From the NCBI GenBank assembly GCA_903844735.1, contig CAIMUX010000121.1, positions 50,314-114,313 on the forward strand: a stretch of DNA of 64,000 bases, given 5' to 3'. Under the pieces are notes generated by a model, which saw only the letters and a list, made by a program, of their open reading frames with translations, was not told where the DNA came from and did not search any database. Every line of letters starts with the position of its first letter. The stretch's first letter is position 1. This stretch comes from Candidatus Eiseniibacteriota bacterium (GTDB taxonomy: Bacteria; Eisenbacteria; RBG-16-71-46; CAIMUX01). This document shows positions 1 through 9,086 of this stretch, piece by piece. Made by a program: the position numbers and the translations under genes.

Positions 1-96
1 CAGGCCAACTCGAGTGATCTGATCCCGGGCCGGTCCCCCTCTCGCGACTGAAGCCGCGGCATGGCGCCGAACCGGCGACGGTCAACCTCGCCGAAC

Positions 97-1023
97 TCAC
101 AAGCCACTCCCGGCCGGCGAAGGAGGCGAGCAGTCCTTCTCCGTAGTCGTGTCCTCAAACAGCATCTCTTCCGGGTGGCGATCGAGGGCCACCAGCACGA
201 ACGGTTGCGTGATCTGAGCCCCTACGGCAGAGGTTGGGCAAGGTGTGACGCGATGAAAGCGAAGGCAGAACCAAGTGATCTTGCCGGATGTTTCGCTGTC
301 CGTCCCGGTCTGGATGATCTCCGCGCTCTCGAACGCCACGCTGTACTCCGTGCTTGGCCGATCACCCAACCACTCGGCAACCACGATTTGACGGCCGAAA
401 TCGACAACAGGCACGGCGACCGGCCGGTCGGGAGCATGCGCCCGGAGAAAACGCGCGAGCGCGTCTCGGTCTTGTAGGACCGCGCGCACCGGTTGATGCA
501 GCGCGCTATGGGTTCCACCGAGTAGAAGCTGGAACGACACAGAGACCGGCTTCGGGGTCTGCCTCGAGGTGCCCACCTCCGAAAGAAACTCCTGCAGCCG
601 GCGGGCCGACGCCGGGACCGCGCTGTTGGAGCTGTCGCAGGAACCAAAGACGAACGTTCGCACCATGCCCCCGCCCGCCACCGTCATAACAAAGCCGCCG
701 ATGGGACAGGGATCCGGTGCCGCAAACGAAGCAAGGGGAAGGGCGTCGATAAGGCCGGCCAGCGCCTCCATATTCCTTCCCGAGAGAAGCCCCCGGGACG
801 ACACCACATCGCCCTTCCTGACAACCAGGGTGAGCGCACCGTCGGAACGCACGCTGACTTCGGAGACCGAGTTCTCCGCTCGGCCCCCGGCTTCGACGCG
901 CGTCTCCACAAGAACCACTTGATCCCAGGAATGCCACTGCGGCATGGGAGACGTGACGTGCTCCCTGCCGCAGCCCGCAGCGGCCATTCCGAGAACCAGG
1001 ATTGTGATGAGGAAGTTCTTCAT
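97..1023 (-). CDS. secreted lipoprotein of unknown function
   Basis: A 308-residue protein. The N-terminus is a short charged segment, a hydrophobic stretch and a lipobox (MAAAGC), so it should be lipid-anchored after signal peptidase II cleavage. I chose the ATG at 1023 because it places the lipobox about 20 residues in; a longer reading start at 1062 would bury the signal peptide. The mature part is beta-rich with two repeated 'dose/response-like' halves and a pair of cysteines, but I recognise no family. It lies 167 nt downstream of an outer-membrane barrel gene on the same strand and has a possible sigma54-type promoter just upstream (1046-1062). Function unknown. Confidence 0.7.
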   Translation of the reverse strand: MKNFLITILVLGMAAAGCGREHVTSPMPQWHSWDQVVLVETRVEAGGRAENSVSEVSVRSDGALTLVVRKGDVVSSRGLLSGRNMEALAGLIDALPLASFAAPDPCPIGGFVMTVAGGGMVRTFVFGSCDSSNSAVPASARRLQEFLSEVGTSRQTPKPVSVSFQLLLGGTHSALHQPVRAVLQDRDALARFLRAHAPDRPVAVPVVDFGRQIVVAEWLGDRPSTEYSVAFESAEIIQTGTDSETSGKITWFCLRFHRVTPCPTSAVGAQITQPFVLVALDRHPEEMLFEDTTTEKDCSPPSPAGSGL

Positions 1024-1045
1024 GGCTACACCCACAGGAAGGTAC

Positions 1046-1062
1046 GGCCATTGGCGTGCCAA
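1046..1062 (-). promoter_or_regulatory. candidate sigma54 (-24/-12) promoter
   Basis: On the minus strand the 17 bases read TTGGCACGCCAATGGCC. The GG and GC doublets are ten bases apart, as RNA polymerase-sigma54 requires, and the -24 half matches the consensus well; the -12 half has ATGGC in place of TTGC. The predicted start would leave a leader of only about 12 nt before the ATG at 1023, which is a weakness. The same window encodes RpoN (45582-47093) and an NtrC-type activator (3323-4717). Confidence 0.3.
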
Positions 1063-1190
1063 GATCGCAGGCTAGGCGCTCGCATTCGTATCTAACGCCC
1101 GGTGAATGGGTTAGCCTCATGCCTCGCCGAACGGGTCCGGCCCGGCAGGTACCCCCGGACTCTTGGGGCTTCAGCTTTCTGACGTCTCCC

Positions 1191-2348
1191 TCAGAAACCT
1201 GAGGACGAGCCGAAACTCCGGCTGATCCCGAATGAGGCCACCTGCTTGCGGTAGTACACACCGACGAGCAGGGCCTCGTTGCGATACCAGCCGAGTCGCG
1301 CATCCAAATCCCAGCCGTGGCCGATCGGTCTCGCCAATCGCAGTACGATCGTGTTGTCGTCGTCCCCAGCCTCAATCTCGCCGGTACGCGGAACGAAGAA
1401 TTGGCGCAGCGCAGGCTCGGTATAGGTGGTTCGCTCAAGACTCCCATAGAACTGCCCGACCACGCGCCAGCCAACGGGACAGGAGACGAGCCAAGTCACC
1501 TCTGGTCGCCGAAACGCACCGTCGATAGAATTCGAGGCCTCCAGGCGGAAACCCGCTTGGGCCTGAAAGATCAAGCGGCCGGTCCTGTGGAATCCCACGT
1601 GCAGGAATCGGTAATGATCAAGCCGGTCGGCGCCGAACCCGATCGTCAGCGGGTCCGAGCCGCGGTCCACACGCAGCGACGGGAAGCCGTGGCGCACGGT
1701 ACCCAATTCGAGCCCACCTCGCAGAACCAGGCGCTGCCCCCAGGGATGCTCGTAAGCGAGATCGAAACCGCCCCCGGCCCGATCGACCCGCGCCGTCCGG
1801 CGGAAGTTGAGTTGCCAGACGTCCAGGCGCGCCGCCAAAGATCCGCGCGGACCGACCGGAGCGACGCCGACGAAACGCCCCCAGGTGCGTTGATGCCCGC
1901 CGCTCGACGAATCAGGTCGGATCGCCGAATTAGGGCGCAGCGAATTGGGATACGTGCGCAGACCGTATCCGGCTTCCAGGGCCAGACGATGCCGACCGGT
2001 CGCCGAAGCCAGATCCCAGGAAAGCGCTGCCTCCCCCTGCCGACGGTTCTCGCTGGAGTAGTCATGGAGCGACTCCGTCAGTCCGCGGAGCGAGAATCCG
2101 GCGCGAGAGGAGAGTGGCAGCTCGGTGGCCTGCAGTTGGACCTCCCCCAGCAGGCGAAGCGAGCCGGCAGTGCGGCGTCCCACGACTTCGATGGCCTCGA
2201 AGACATTGCTGTCGTGCACGAAAGAGGTCTGCAGGCGCCCCCCGCCACGCAACGCCCCAGCCATCGCCACGCCCGGAAGAAGCGCTAGGAGTGCCGCCAA
2301 ACCACGCGTCACCATCCGAACGCGGGCTCGTCGCTCAACGCTGAGCAT
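1191..2348 (-). CDS. predicted outer-membrane beta-barrel protein
   Basis: A 385-residue protein with a cleavable signal peptide (MVTRGLAALLALLPGVAMA, after about 11 leading residues) followed by repeated amphipathic strands rich in Arg, Gly, Leu and Tyr, ending in Gly-Phe, typical of an outer-membrane barrel. An opening motif 'SFVHDSNVFEA' resembles barrels of the capsule or putative beta-barrel porin type, but I cannot assign a family. The ATG at 2348 overlaps the upstream coiled-coil gene by 14 nt; an alternative ATG lies at 2315, right at the signal peptide. Probably co-transcribed with the two-component genes upstream. Confidence 0.6.
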   Translation of the reverse strand: MLSVERRARVRMVTRGLAALLALLPGVAMAGALRGGGRLQTSFVHDSNVFEAIEVVGRRTAGSLRLLGEVQLQATELPLSSRAGFSLRGLTESLHDYSSENRRQGEAALSWDLASATGRHRLALEAGYGLRTYPNSLRPNSAIRPDSSSGGHQRTWGRFVGVAPVGPRGSLAARLDVWQLNFRRTARVDRAGGGFDLAYEHPWGQRLVLRGGLELGTVRHGFPSLRVDRGSDPLTIGFGADRLDHYRFLHVGFHRTGRLIFQAQAGFRLEASNSIDGAFRRPEVTWLVSCPVGWRVVGQFYGSLERTTYTEPALRQFFVPRTGEIEAGDDDNTIVLRLARPIGHGWDLDARLGWYRNEALLVGVYYRKQVASFGISRSFGSSSGF

Positions 2349-3363
2349 CAGTCCCGCCCCCCACCCGCCGTCGGATGTCACCGGTCGCTCTCATCACGAC
2401 CCCGAGTTCCCTGTCGATCGCCTTGAGATAGCCGTCGAGAAATCGGAGGAGTCGGTCGGATTCCTCGGGAGTCGCGGGGCTTGCGGCCAGGATCCGGTCG
2501 AGGTCTCCCCCCGAGCCGGCCCGGTCCCCGGCGCTGGCCCCACGCCGAGTGGAATCAGCGGTCGCGTTGTCAATCGGTGCACCACGGAATCGCACGGTTC
2601 CCGATGGCGAGACGCGCCCCCCTTCGTCCAGAAAGCTCAGGTCACGCAGGAGCCGGCCGGCCTCCTCGAGCGACCGCCGTTCCTCCGCCACTTCGGAACG
2701 CCGGGTTCGCACCCGGTCCCCAAGTTCCCGCAGCGCCCTGATGACCCCCTCGTGGTATCGGAGCTTTTCGGCCAGCGTTTCCGGCGTGTCGGTGCTGTCG
2801 GGAGGAATCAAAGGATAGCCGAGAAAGACCGGTCCGGCCAGCCAACCCTGCAGGCGCGTGCGCAGGGCCCGCAGGCGGAGCAGCTCCGCGGCCCCGGCTG
2901 CACCGCCGCTGTCACCGGCCAGCGCCGCCTCGATGACCGCAATCTGCCGTTCGCATTCCGGCAGTGCCAGCGTGGCCCGCTCCCGGCATTCGGTCCGCCT
3001 CAGCACCAGTTCCAAATCGAGATCCTGCGCCTCGCGATCCAAACGGTCGGCCCGGCGCAAAAGGTCCTGTGGGGCGGCGGTCCCCCCCGCCCTCGCGGCC
3101 TCGATGCGCACCCCCAGGCTTTCGGCCCGGCCGAGGAGCTCTGCCCGTCGCGCCTCCGTACGAGCCTGCTCGTCGAGACAATCAACCACATCTTCGGCCA
3201 CTGTCGCCCGTGACCTCCCGGCCGACAGCATCACCAGGATGCTCACCGCCAGCACCGCCCCAAGGATACCCCGGTCCCCAACCGCGGAGTATCGTGTGCG
3301 GACCAGTCTCGGCTTCGACGTGTCAGTCTCCCAGTCCCGGCTCGACCAGCCCGTGCTTCTCAA
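2335..3363 (-). CDS. membrane-anchored coiled-coil protein
   Basis: A 342-residue protein. Residues 30-52 form one hydrophobic segment (ILGAVLAVSILVMLSAG), either an uncleaved anchor or a late signal peptide. Residues 60-190 are rich in Arg, Ala, Leu and Glu with heptad character, predicted as long coiled coil. The rest is charged and poorly ordered. No catalytic motif seen. The 5' end overlaps the response-regulator gene by 41 nt, and no GTG, TTG or ATG lies between 3363 and the hydrophobic segment, so the early start is retained. Possibly a periplasmic partner of the adjacent barrel protein; function unknown. Confidence 0.55.
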   Translation of the reverse strand: MRSTGWSSRDWETDTSKPRLVRTRYSAVGDRGILGAVLAVSILVMLSAGRSRATVAEDVVDCLDEQARTEARRAELLGRAESLGVRIEAARAGGTAAPQDLLRRADRLDREAQDLDLELVLRRTECRERATLALPECERQIAVIEAALAGDSGGAAGAAELLRLRALRTRLQGWLAGPVFLGYPLIPPDSTDTPETLAEKLRYHEGVIRALRELGDRVRTRRSEVAEERRSLEEAGRLLRDLSFLDEGGRVSPSGTVRFRGAPIDNATADSTRRGASAGDRAGSGGDLDRILAASPATPEESDRLLRFLDGYLKAIDRELGVVMRATGDIRRRVGGGTDAQR

Positions 3364-4717
3364 GCTTGTAGTAGAGGACGCTCGGCTTCAGGTCGAGCAG
3401 CCGCGCGGCCTCGACCTTGACCCCGTCCGCCGCCTTCATGGCGCGGCAGATCATCTGCCGCTCCAACTCATCCACCGCCTCCCGCAAAGGCGGGAACCCC
3501 TCCGGGGCCCGCACCGCGAAACGTCCGCGTGGGGTCTCGAACGGCAGGTCCGCCGGAGTGATGCGGTCACCCCCGCACAGGACAATCGCCCGCTCGATGA
3601 CGTTTTCCAGCTCACGCACGTTGCCCGGCCAGTCGTAGACCCGGAGGAAGTCCAGTGCATCCTTTGTCAGGGTGACGGGCGCGTGCCCCATCTCACGGCA
3701 GAGTCTTGAGATGAAGTGCTCGGCCAACAGCGGGATGTCCTCGCGACGCTCCCGCAGCGCCGGCACTTGCAGCGGGATCACGAAGAGCCTATAGAAGAGG
3801 TCCTCACGGAAACGGCCCGCGGCCATCTCTGCACGAAGGTCGCGGTTGGTGGCGGCCAGCACGCGCACGTCAACGGTGAGCGTTTCCTCGCCCCCCACTC
3901 GCTCGAAAGAACGCTCCTGGAGAACTCGCAGCAGCTTCACCTGCAGCGCCGGCGAAATCTCGGCGATCTCGTCGAGGAGAATGGAGCCGCCGTCGGCCAG
4001 CTCAAAGCGGCCGCGTCTGCGCCGGACCGCGCCAGTGAAGGCTCCTTTCTCGTGGCCGAACAGCTCGCTCTCAAGAAGTCCCTCGGCTAGCGCTCCGCAG
4101 TTCACCTTTACGAAAGCGCCCCCGCCCCTTCGGCTGCGGCGATGAATCGCGCGTGCTACCACCTCTTTCCCGGTTCCGCTCTCGCCGAGGATCAGGACCG
4201 AGCTGGGCGAGGCGGCCACCTTCTCCACCTGACCCAGCAGTTCCAGCATCGGTGCGCTTCGACCGACGATCCGCCCTTCGTCGAAGATCTCGTCGACCTC
4301 GGCCCGCAGGAGATCGGTCTGCTCGCGCTCATGCTCCAGCAGGTCGCGCTCCTCGATGATGGCGAGAACGCGGCGGACCTTCTCGATGAGTTGGGCCATC
4401 GAGAACGGCTTCACGAGAAAGTCGAACGCCCCTGCCCTCATCGCCTCCACCGCCGCTTCCACGGTGGCAAACGCGGTCATGAGGACGACCTCGCTGCGCG
4501 GAGACCGGCCCCGCACGAAGCGGAGCAGCTCGAGGCCGCCCTCCGGTGATTCCAGCCGCAGATCGGTGAGGACGAGCCCGGCCGGCTCTCGCTCGAATGC
4601 GGCTTTCGCCTCCGCCGCGCTCCCGACCCCCTCCACGCCGCACCTGAGCGCCCCCAGCACCTCGACCACCGCTTCCCGCAAGGTCTCTTGGTCCTCGACC
4701 ACGAGGATCCGCCTCAC
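3323..4717 (-). CDS. NtrC-family sigma54-dependent response regulator
   Basis: A 464-residue regulator with the full three-domain layout. Receiver domain 1-120 has acidic pocket E8/D9, phospho-acceptor Asp52 (in LVLTDLRL) and Lys near 103 (FLVKPF). The central AAA+ domain at about 145-380 has Walker A GESGTGKE, the sigma54-contacting GAFTGA loop, and Walker B GGSILLDEIAE. The C-terminal Fis-type helix-turn-helix is at about 420-460. It activates transcription by RNA polymerase holding sigma54, whose gene is also in this window. It overlaps the upstream kinase gene by 4 nt (ATGA), so the two form a cognate pair. Targets cannot be read from sequence; the adjacent envelope genes are candidates. 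Confidence 0.93.
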   Translation of the reverse strand: MRRILVVEDQETLREAVVEVLGALRCGVEGVGSAAEAKAAFEREPAGLVLTDLRLESPEGGLELLRFVRGRSPRSEVVLMTAFATVEAAVEAMRAGAFDFLVKPFSMAQLIEKVRRVLAIIEERDLLEHEREQTDLLRAEVDEIFDEGRIVGRSAPMLELLGQVEKVAASPSSVLILGESGTGKEVVARAIHRRSRRGGGAFVKVNCGALAEGLLESELFGHEKGAFTGAVRRRRGRFELADGGSILLDEIAEISPALQVKLLRVLQERSFERVGGEETLTVDVRVLAATNRDLRAEMAAGRFREDLFYRLFVIPLQVPALRERREDIPLLAEHFISRLCREMGHAPVTLTKDALDFLRVYDWPGNVRELENVIERAIVLCGGDRITPADLPFETPRGRFAVRAPEGFPPLREAVDELERQMICRAMKAADGVKVEAARLLDLKPSVLYYKLEKHGLVEPGLGD

Positions 4718-6219
4718 TTTCCCTCCTTCGCCGCCGGGCCCGCACCACGGAGGATGACCGTGAACCGCGCGCCACCACCGACCGTGGCGCCGAACTCCAC
4801 GGTAGCGCCGTTCAGGTGGCAGAGACGGCGCACGATGGCGAGACCCAGCCCAGCCCCGGCAGCCTTCGTCGTGTAGAACGGCTCGAAAATCCGTTCGCTC
4901 GCCTCAGGGGTGATCCCCGGTCCCTCGTCCTCGACGCTGACGCGAAGCGCACCCCCAACGCCGCGCGCTACCCTCACCCGCACCTTGCTCCCCGCCGGTC
5001 CAGCCTCCACGGCGTTCAAGACGAGATTTCGAAGAATCTGCCGCAGGTGATTCGGGTCAACCCAGGCCGTAACCGTCGCCATTCCGGCAGCCTCGAACAC
5101 CCCGAGAATTCCCCGGAGGTGGGCCTGCGGCGCCACGGCGTCCAGGATTTCCGCCCCCACGTCCACAAGATCGACCAGTTCCGGCGCGGCCACCGCGGGC
5201 CGAGCAAAAAGCAGGAACTCATCGACAATCGCCCCCAGCCGGTCCATCTCGCGGAGCATCTTGCCGAGGCGCTTTCGCGCCGACTCCCCGGTCGCCGGGT
5301 CGGCAGATAAGATCTCGGCGTAGAGCCGGATGCCGCCCAAGGGGTTTCGAATCTCGTGGGCCACCCCCGCCACCATGGCACGTTGCTCGCGATCGCGCGC
5401 CTCTAGGCCGAGACGCATCTGCTCGAGGGTAGCGGCCAGGAGACCAATCTCGTCACGACCCGCGGCCGGGGCCGGGCGTGACAGGTCACCCGCGCCGAGA
5501 CTTCGGGCCCAGGGGACGATCTTGCCCAGGGGCCCGGTCAGAGTCCGCGCCAACGGCGCCGCCAGAAGAAAGGCCGCGAGAATCCCCCCGGCGCCGATGG
5601 CAAAGACACGAGCGCGCAGCTTTTCCACCGCACCCAAGAAATCGGCGTCGGCCATCACCCCGACCAGTCCCACGACCCGCCCCTCCGACAGCACCGGAAC
5701 GTACCCGGTCTTGCGGTACTGTCGGTCGGCATCAAGGAACAGCGGCGCCGCGACGGGCCGCCCAGCCCGCACCGCTCGCATCTCCACGCGGTCGGTTCGC
5801 AACTGTGAGAGCGACGTGCCGGCGGACACCGTACCGTCGGTATCGAGGAAGGAACGCCCCGTCGTGTCGGCAAGAAAAATCCGGCGCACACCGGTTCGCT
5901 CACGCAGCCGTAACAGCACCGTACGGCGGGGCCGGCGGAGATCAAAGCGGTCATCAGACCCCACAGCGCTGAGGAGGGCGGGGACGAACTCGGGCCGGAT
6001 CAGTTCCACTGCCGCCGCACCCACCGACTGGAGCCGCAACGCCATCTCGTCTTCTAGTTCGCGTCGGGCCTGGCTGGCCACTAGCACGGCGGCGACGGTC
6101 AGAAGCAGGGCTGCCAGCAGAGCCAAGGAAAGGAAGAGACGCGTGCGAATGCCGAAAAGCCACAGGCGGGGCGGATCGGGATCATGGGGTCCTAGACGCG
6201 GGTACCCGCCCGTGCTCAT
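4714..6219 (-). CDS. membrane sensor histidine kinase (HAMP-HisKA-HATPase)
   Basis: A 501-residue kinase. A first transmembrane helix (about 26-48) and a second (about 205-225) flank a periplasmic sensor of about 150 residues that looks like a single Cache fold. Next come a HAMP linker, a HisKA domain with phospho-acceptor His in GVAHEIRNP (about residue 290) and a HATPase domain with N box (NLVLNAVEA), G1 (DEGPGI) and G2 (GAGLGLAI). It starts with ATG behind a GGGAGGGG element and is followed, with 4-nt overlap, by its response regulator. Of the NtrB/ZraS type. The stimulus is unknown. Confidence 0.92.
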   Translation of the reverse strand: MSTGGYPRLGPHDPDPPRLWLFGIRTRLFLSLALLAALLLTVAAVLVASQARRELEDEMALRLQSVGAAAVELIRPEFVPALLSAVGSDDRFDLRRPRRTVLLRLRERTGVRRIFLADTTGRSFLDTDGTVSAGTSLSQLRTDRVEMRAVRAGRPVAAPLFLDADRQYRKTGYVPVLSEGRVVGLVGVMADADFLGAVEKLRARVFAIGAGGILAAFLLAAPLARTLTGPLGKIVPWARSLGAGDLSRPAPAAGRDEIGLLAATLEQMRLGLEARDREQRAMVAGVAHEIRNPLGGIRLYAEILSADPATGESARKRLGKMLREMDRLGAIVDEFLLFARPAVAAPELVDLVDVGAEILDAVAPQAHLRGILGVFEAAGMATVTAWVDPNHLRQILRNLVLNAVEAGPAGSKVRVRVARGVGGALRVSVEDEGPGITPEASERIFEPFYTTKAAGAGLGLAIVRRLCHLNGATVEFGATVGGGARFTVILRGAGPAAKEGK

Positions 6220-6317
6220 ACAGTACGCCCCTCCCGATTGCGGTGACGGTTCCCGTCGCGGAGCCTAGCAGAGCCCGTCGAGAGACAACAAGTCGCGGCC
6301 TAGCAACCTTAAGTCAC

Positions 6318-6351
6318 AAAAAAGCCCGGGCGGCTCACAGGCCGTCCGGGT
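6318..6351 (-). terminator. Rho-independent terminator after tRNA-Leu
   Basis: On the minus strand an 11-base arm (ACCCGGACGGC) and its partner (GCCGCCCGGGC) form a GC-rich hairpin with a 6-nt loop, followed at once by six T residues. It sits 10 nt past the CCA end of the tRNA gene and closes the pgk-tpiA-secG-tRNA unit. Confidence 0.85.
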
Positions 6352-6360
6352 CTTCCGTCA

Positions 6361-6445
<85 letters not shown>

Positions 6446-6499
6446 AACCGAATCGAAAACAGCAAGCCATGGCCCCCAAGCCGCGCCCGGAGCTACAGC

Positions 6500-6889
6500 C
6501 TAGTTGCCCCCCGGAGCGGGGAGCGGCGTGCCACCCGTACCGCCACCGCCCGTACCATCACCGCCCCCCGGGGAGGAGTCCGGCGGAGGGAGTGCCGGCG
6601 CGGAGCTCGTGGTCTTGGGGATGAGCCCCTTACCACCGCCGCCGCCGGTGACAGACTTGGCCGAGGTCAGGACGGCTAGAGTCAGGCTGGTGAGCATGAA
6701 CGCTCCGCCGAGAACCCAGGTGGCCTTGCCGAGAAAATCGACGGCGCCACGGCCGCCAAAAAGGGTCTGGTTCCCGCCACCTCCGCCGAAGGCCCCGGCG
6801 AGACCTCGCCCCTTGCCGGACTGCAGGAGCACGACCACCATGAGAACAAGGGACACCACAACATGCAAGATCAGCATCACGACATACAT
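6500..6889 (-). CDS. secG: preprotein translocase subunit SecG
   Basis: 129 residues. Two transmembrane helices (about 2-22 and 55-77) flank the family loop with the glycine run and the [13 protein letters not shown] segment seen in SecG. It is an accessory subunit of the SecYEG channel in the inner membrane. The C-terminal 40 residues are Gly/Pro/Ser-rich and not conserved. Start ATG has TGAGGAG upstream. It follows tpiA, as in many bacteria. Confidence 0.92.
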   Translation of the reverse strand: MYVVMLILHVVVSLVLMVVVLLQSGKGRGLAGAFGGGGGNQTLFGGRGAVDFLGKATWVLGGAFMLTSLTLAVLTSAKSVTGGGGGKGLIPKTTSSAPALPPPDSSPGGGDGTGGGGTGGTPLPAPGGN

Positions 6890-6965
6890 CGATCAACTCC
6901 TCAAGAAGCCCCCGACAACACGTAAACGCTGAAACTACCAGCTACAATCAGCCATCGTCAAGTGG

Positions 6966-7718
6966 TCATTTCGCCGCAGCGATGCCCAGGAAGGAGGCAG
7001 CCTCCAGGCTGGCCCCACCAACGAGGACACCGTTGATCTCCGGTCGCGAGAGAAGCTCGGCGGCGTTCCCCGGCTTGACGCTCCCCCCATAGAGGAGCGG
7101 TACCCCCGACCCGGCGGCGCCCCACCTTTCCACCAACTGCCCGCGGAGGAATCGGTGGGCAGTCTCCGCCTGATCGGGAGTTGCCGTCCGACCGGTGCCG
7201 ATGGCCCAGACCGGTTCGTAGGCCACCACCAGCTTTGCGAGGTCTGCCCCGGAAACCTCACCCAGCCCCAGGCGAACCTGGGACGCGACCACCGCCTCGG
7301 TCTGGCCGGCCTCACGTTCCGCCAGGGTTTCGCCGAGGCAGAAGACCGGTTCGAGGCCGGCATCCAGGGCCGCTCGAACCTTGCAAGCGAGAAAGGCATC
7401 GTCTTCGGCGAAGAGCGCCCGTCGCTCGGAGTGGCCTACGAGGACGTGGGTCGCTCCCGCCTCTATGAGCATCGCCGCCGAAATCTCACCCGTGAACGCT
7501 CCCTCCCGCTGTGGATGGAGATTCTGCCCACCCACGCTGATCCGGCTGTAGCGGCATCGCTCCACCACTGCCGCGATCGCGGTAGCGGCCGGAAACACGA
7601 GGAGTTCCCGATCCGCGGGCACAGGTCCCGCGCCCGCGAGAATCCCGTTCACGAGAGCCAGTGCCTCGGATCGAGTGCGGTACATCTTCCAGTTACCTGC
7701 AATGATGGTGCGCGCCAT
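6966..7718 (-). CDS. tpiA: triosephosphate isomerase
   Basis: 250 residues, the usual length. Interconverts dihydroxyacetone phosphate and glyceraldehyde-3-phosphate in glycolysis. Visible catalytic set: Lys in GNWKM (residues 8-12), His in VGHSERR (near 96) and Glu in AYEPVWAIGTG (near 167), plus the phosphate-binding GGSV near the end. I chose the ATG at 7718 because it carries GGAAGGGAG at the right spacing and begins the family's conserved N-terminus. It follows pgk by 59 nt. Confidence 0.96.
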   Translation of the reverse strand: MARTIIAGNWKMYRTRSEALALVNGILAGAGPVPADRELLVFPAATAIAAVVERCRYSRISVGGQNLHPQREGAFTGEISAAMLIEAGATHVLVGHSERRALFAEDDAFLACKVRAALDAGLEPVFCLGETLAEREAGQTEAVVASQVRLGLGEVSGADLAKLVVAYEPVWAIGTGRTATPDQAETAHRFLRGQLVERWGAAGSGVPLLYGGSVKPGNAAELLSRPEINGVLVGGASLEAASFLGIAAAK

Positions 7719-7777
7719 GATCTCCCTTCCCGGCGCCGTGGTTACCGGCGCGCGCTGCAAGACCTCCAGGCTGGTGT

Positions 7778-8968
7778 TTAGGGCCTCGGCGTGAGAGCGG
7801 CGACGCCGGGCAGCACTCTTCCCTCGAGGAACTCGAGAGAAGCGCCACCGCCGGTGCTGACATGACTCACCGCCGACTCGAGGCCCGCCTGGTTCACTGC
7901 TGCTGCGGAATCGCCTCCGCCAACCACGGTGATCGCCCCTGCCTTTGTGGCCTCGGCCAAGGCTCGGGCCACCGCGAGCGTTCCTTGAGCGAAGACCGGC
8001 ACCTCGAAAACACCCATCGGGCCGTTCCAGAGGATGGTGCGAGCGCCCCGCAGAATGCCGGCGAACTCCTCCGCCGTGGCCGGACCGATGTCACCTCCGG
8101 CAAGGTCGACCGGCATCGCCGAAACGGACACCACGCGCACGGGTGCCGAGCCGTCAAGGACCGTCGCCGCCAGCGTGTCCGAGGGCAACATCAGCTTCCC
8201 GGCCCCGGGGCCGTGCAGCAGTTCGCGCGCCATCTCCACCCGATCGGCTTCCACCAGCGACTTCCCCACCTCATACCCCTCGGCCCGGAAAAACGTGAAC
8301 GCCATGGCCCCGCCCACCAGTAGTCGGTCAACGCGAGGCAGCAGGTTGTGGATCACATCGATCTTGCCGGAGATTTTCGAGCCGCCGAGCACTGCGACGA
8401 ACGGACGGGCCGGTGACTCCAGTGCAGAACCGAGGTAGTCCAACTCCTTCTCCATGAGCAGACCGGCCACGCTCGGCGAGAGAAAGCGGGTCACCCCCTC
8501 GGTGGAGGCGTGGGCCCGATGGGCGGAGCCGAAAGCGTCGTTCACGAAGAGATCGCCCAACGCGGCCAGTTGTCGCGCGAACACTGCATCGTTCTTCTCC
8601 TCCTCCGCATGGAAGCGCACGTTCTCGAGGAGAAGTACGCCGCCGTCCGGGAGCGCGCGCGAGGCAGCCTCCGCCTCGGGACCGATGCAGTCATCGGCGA
8701 AACTCACCGAACCACCGAGAAGTTCCGTCAAACGGTCGGCCACCGGGCGCAGAGACTGCGCCCGGTCCGGCTTTCCCTTGGGCCGTCCGAGGTGCGACAT
8801 GAGGATCACTTTCGCCCCGGCCTTCGAGAGGAAGCGGATCGTGGGCAGGGAGGCCTTGATCCGGGTGTCGTCGGCAACCTTCCCGTCTTTGAACGGCACA
8901 TTGAAATCGACGCGAACGAGCGCTCTTCTTCCCGGCAGCGTCACCTGCCGCACGGTCGTTCTGTCCAA
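7778..8968 (-). CDS. pgk: phosphoglycerate kinase
   Basis: 396 residues, normal for the family. Transfers phosphate from 1,3-bisphosphoglycerate to ADP. The N-terminal substrate domain has RVDFNVPFKDG and SHLGRPKG; the C-terminal nucleotide domain has LGGSKISGK, NGPMGVFE and GGGDSAAA. Start is TTG at 8968 behind AGAAGGGGG. First gene of a unit with tpiA, secG and the tRNA; no glyceraldehyde-3-phosphate dehydrogenase gene precedes it, unlike the common gap-pgk-tpiA order. Confidence 0.96.
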   Translation of the reverse strand: MDRTTVRQVTLPGRRALVRVDFNVPFKDGKVADDTRIKASLPTIRFLSKAGAKVILMSHLGRPKGKPDRAQSLRPVADRLTELLGGSVSFADDCIGPEAEAASRALPDGGVLLLENVRFHAEEEKNDAVFARQLAALGDLFVNDAFGSAHRAHASTEGVTRFLSPSVAGLLMEKELDYLGSALESPARPFVAVLGGSKISGKIDVIHNLLPRVDRLLVGGAMAFTFFRAEGYEVGKSLVEADRVEMARELLHGPGAGKLMLPSDTLAATVLDGSAPVRVVSVSAMPVDLAGGDIGPATAEEFAGILRGARTILWNGPMGVFEVPVFAQGTLAVARALAEATKAGAITVVGGGDSAAAVNQAGLESAVSHVSTGGGASLEFLEGRVLPGVAALTPRP

Positions 8969-9024
8969 GACGAACCCCCTTCTTTCGCGCCTGACGCGCG
9001 TTCAGTGTTTTCCCTGACGCCGGA

Positions 9025-9053
9025 ATCGTAGGAGCAAGCAGCATCAGCGTCAA
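9025..9053 (-). promoter_or_regulatory. sigma70-type promoter of pgk
   Basis: On the minus strand a -35 box TTGACG (9048-9053) and a -10 box TACGAT (9025-9030) are separated by 17 bp, close to consensus. The predicted start leaves a leader of about 50 nt before the TTG start of pgk. A GC-rich interrupted hairpin (9053-9081) between the stop codon of the preceding gene and this -35 may end upstream transcription. Confidence 0.65.
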
Positions 9054-9086
9054 CCGCTGGTCCCCGCGAGGACCCTGCGGTGGGCC

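Noticed and set aside
506..1474. Large alternative minus-strand frame over the lipoprotein and barrel genes
   Set aside because: It overlaps two genes with signal peptides and barrel patterns, has Arg/Ser/Gly-rich shadow composition, and no ribosome site.
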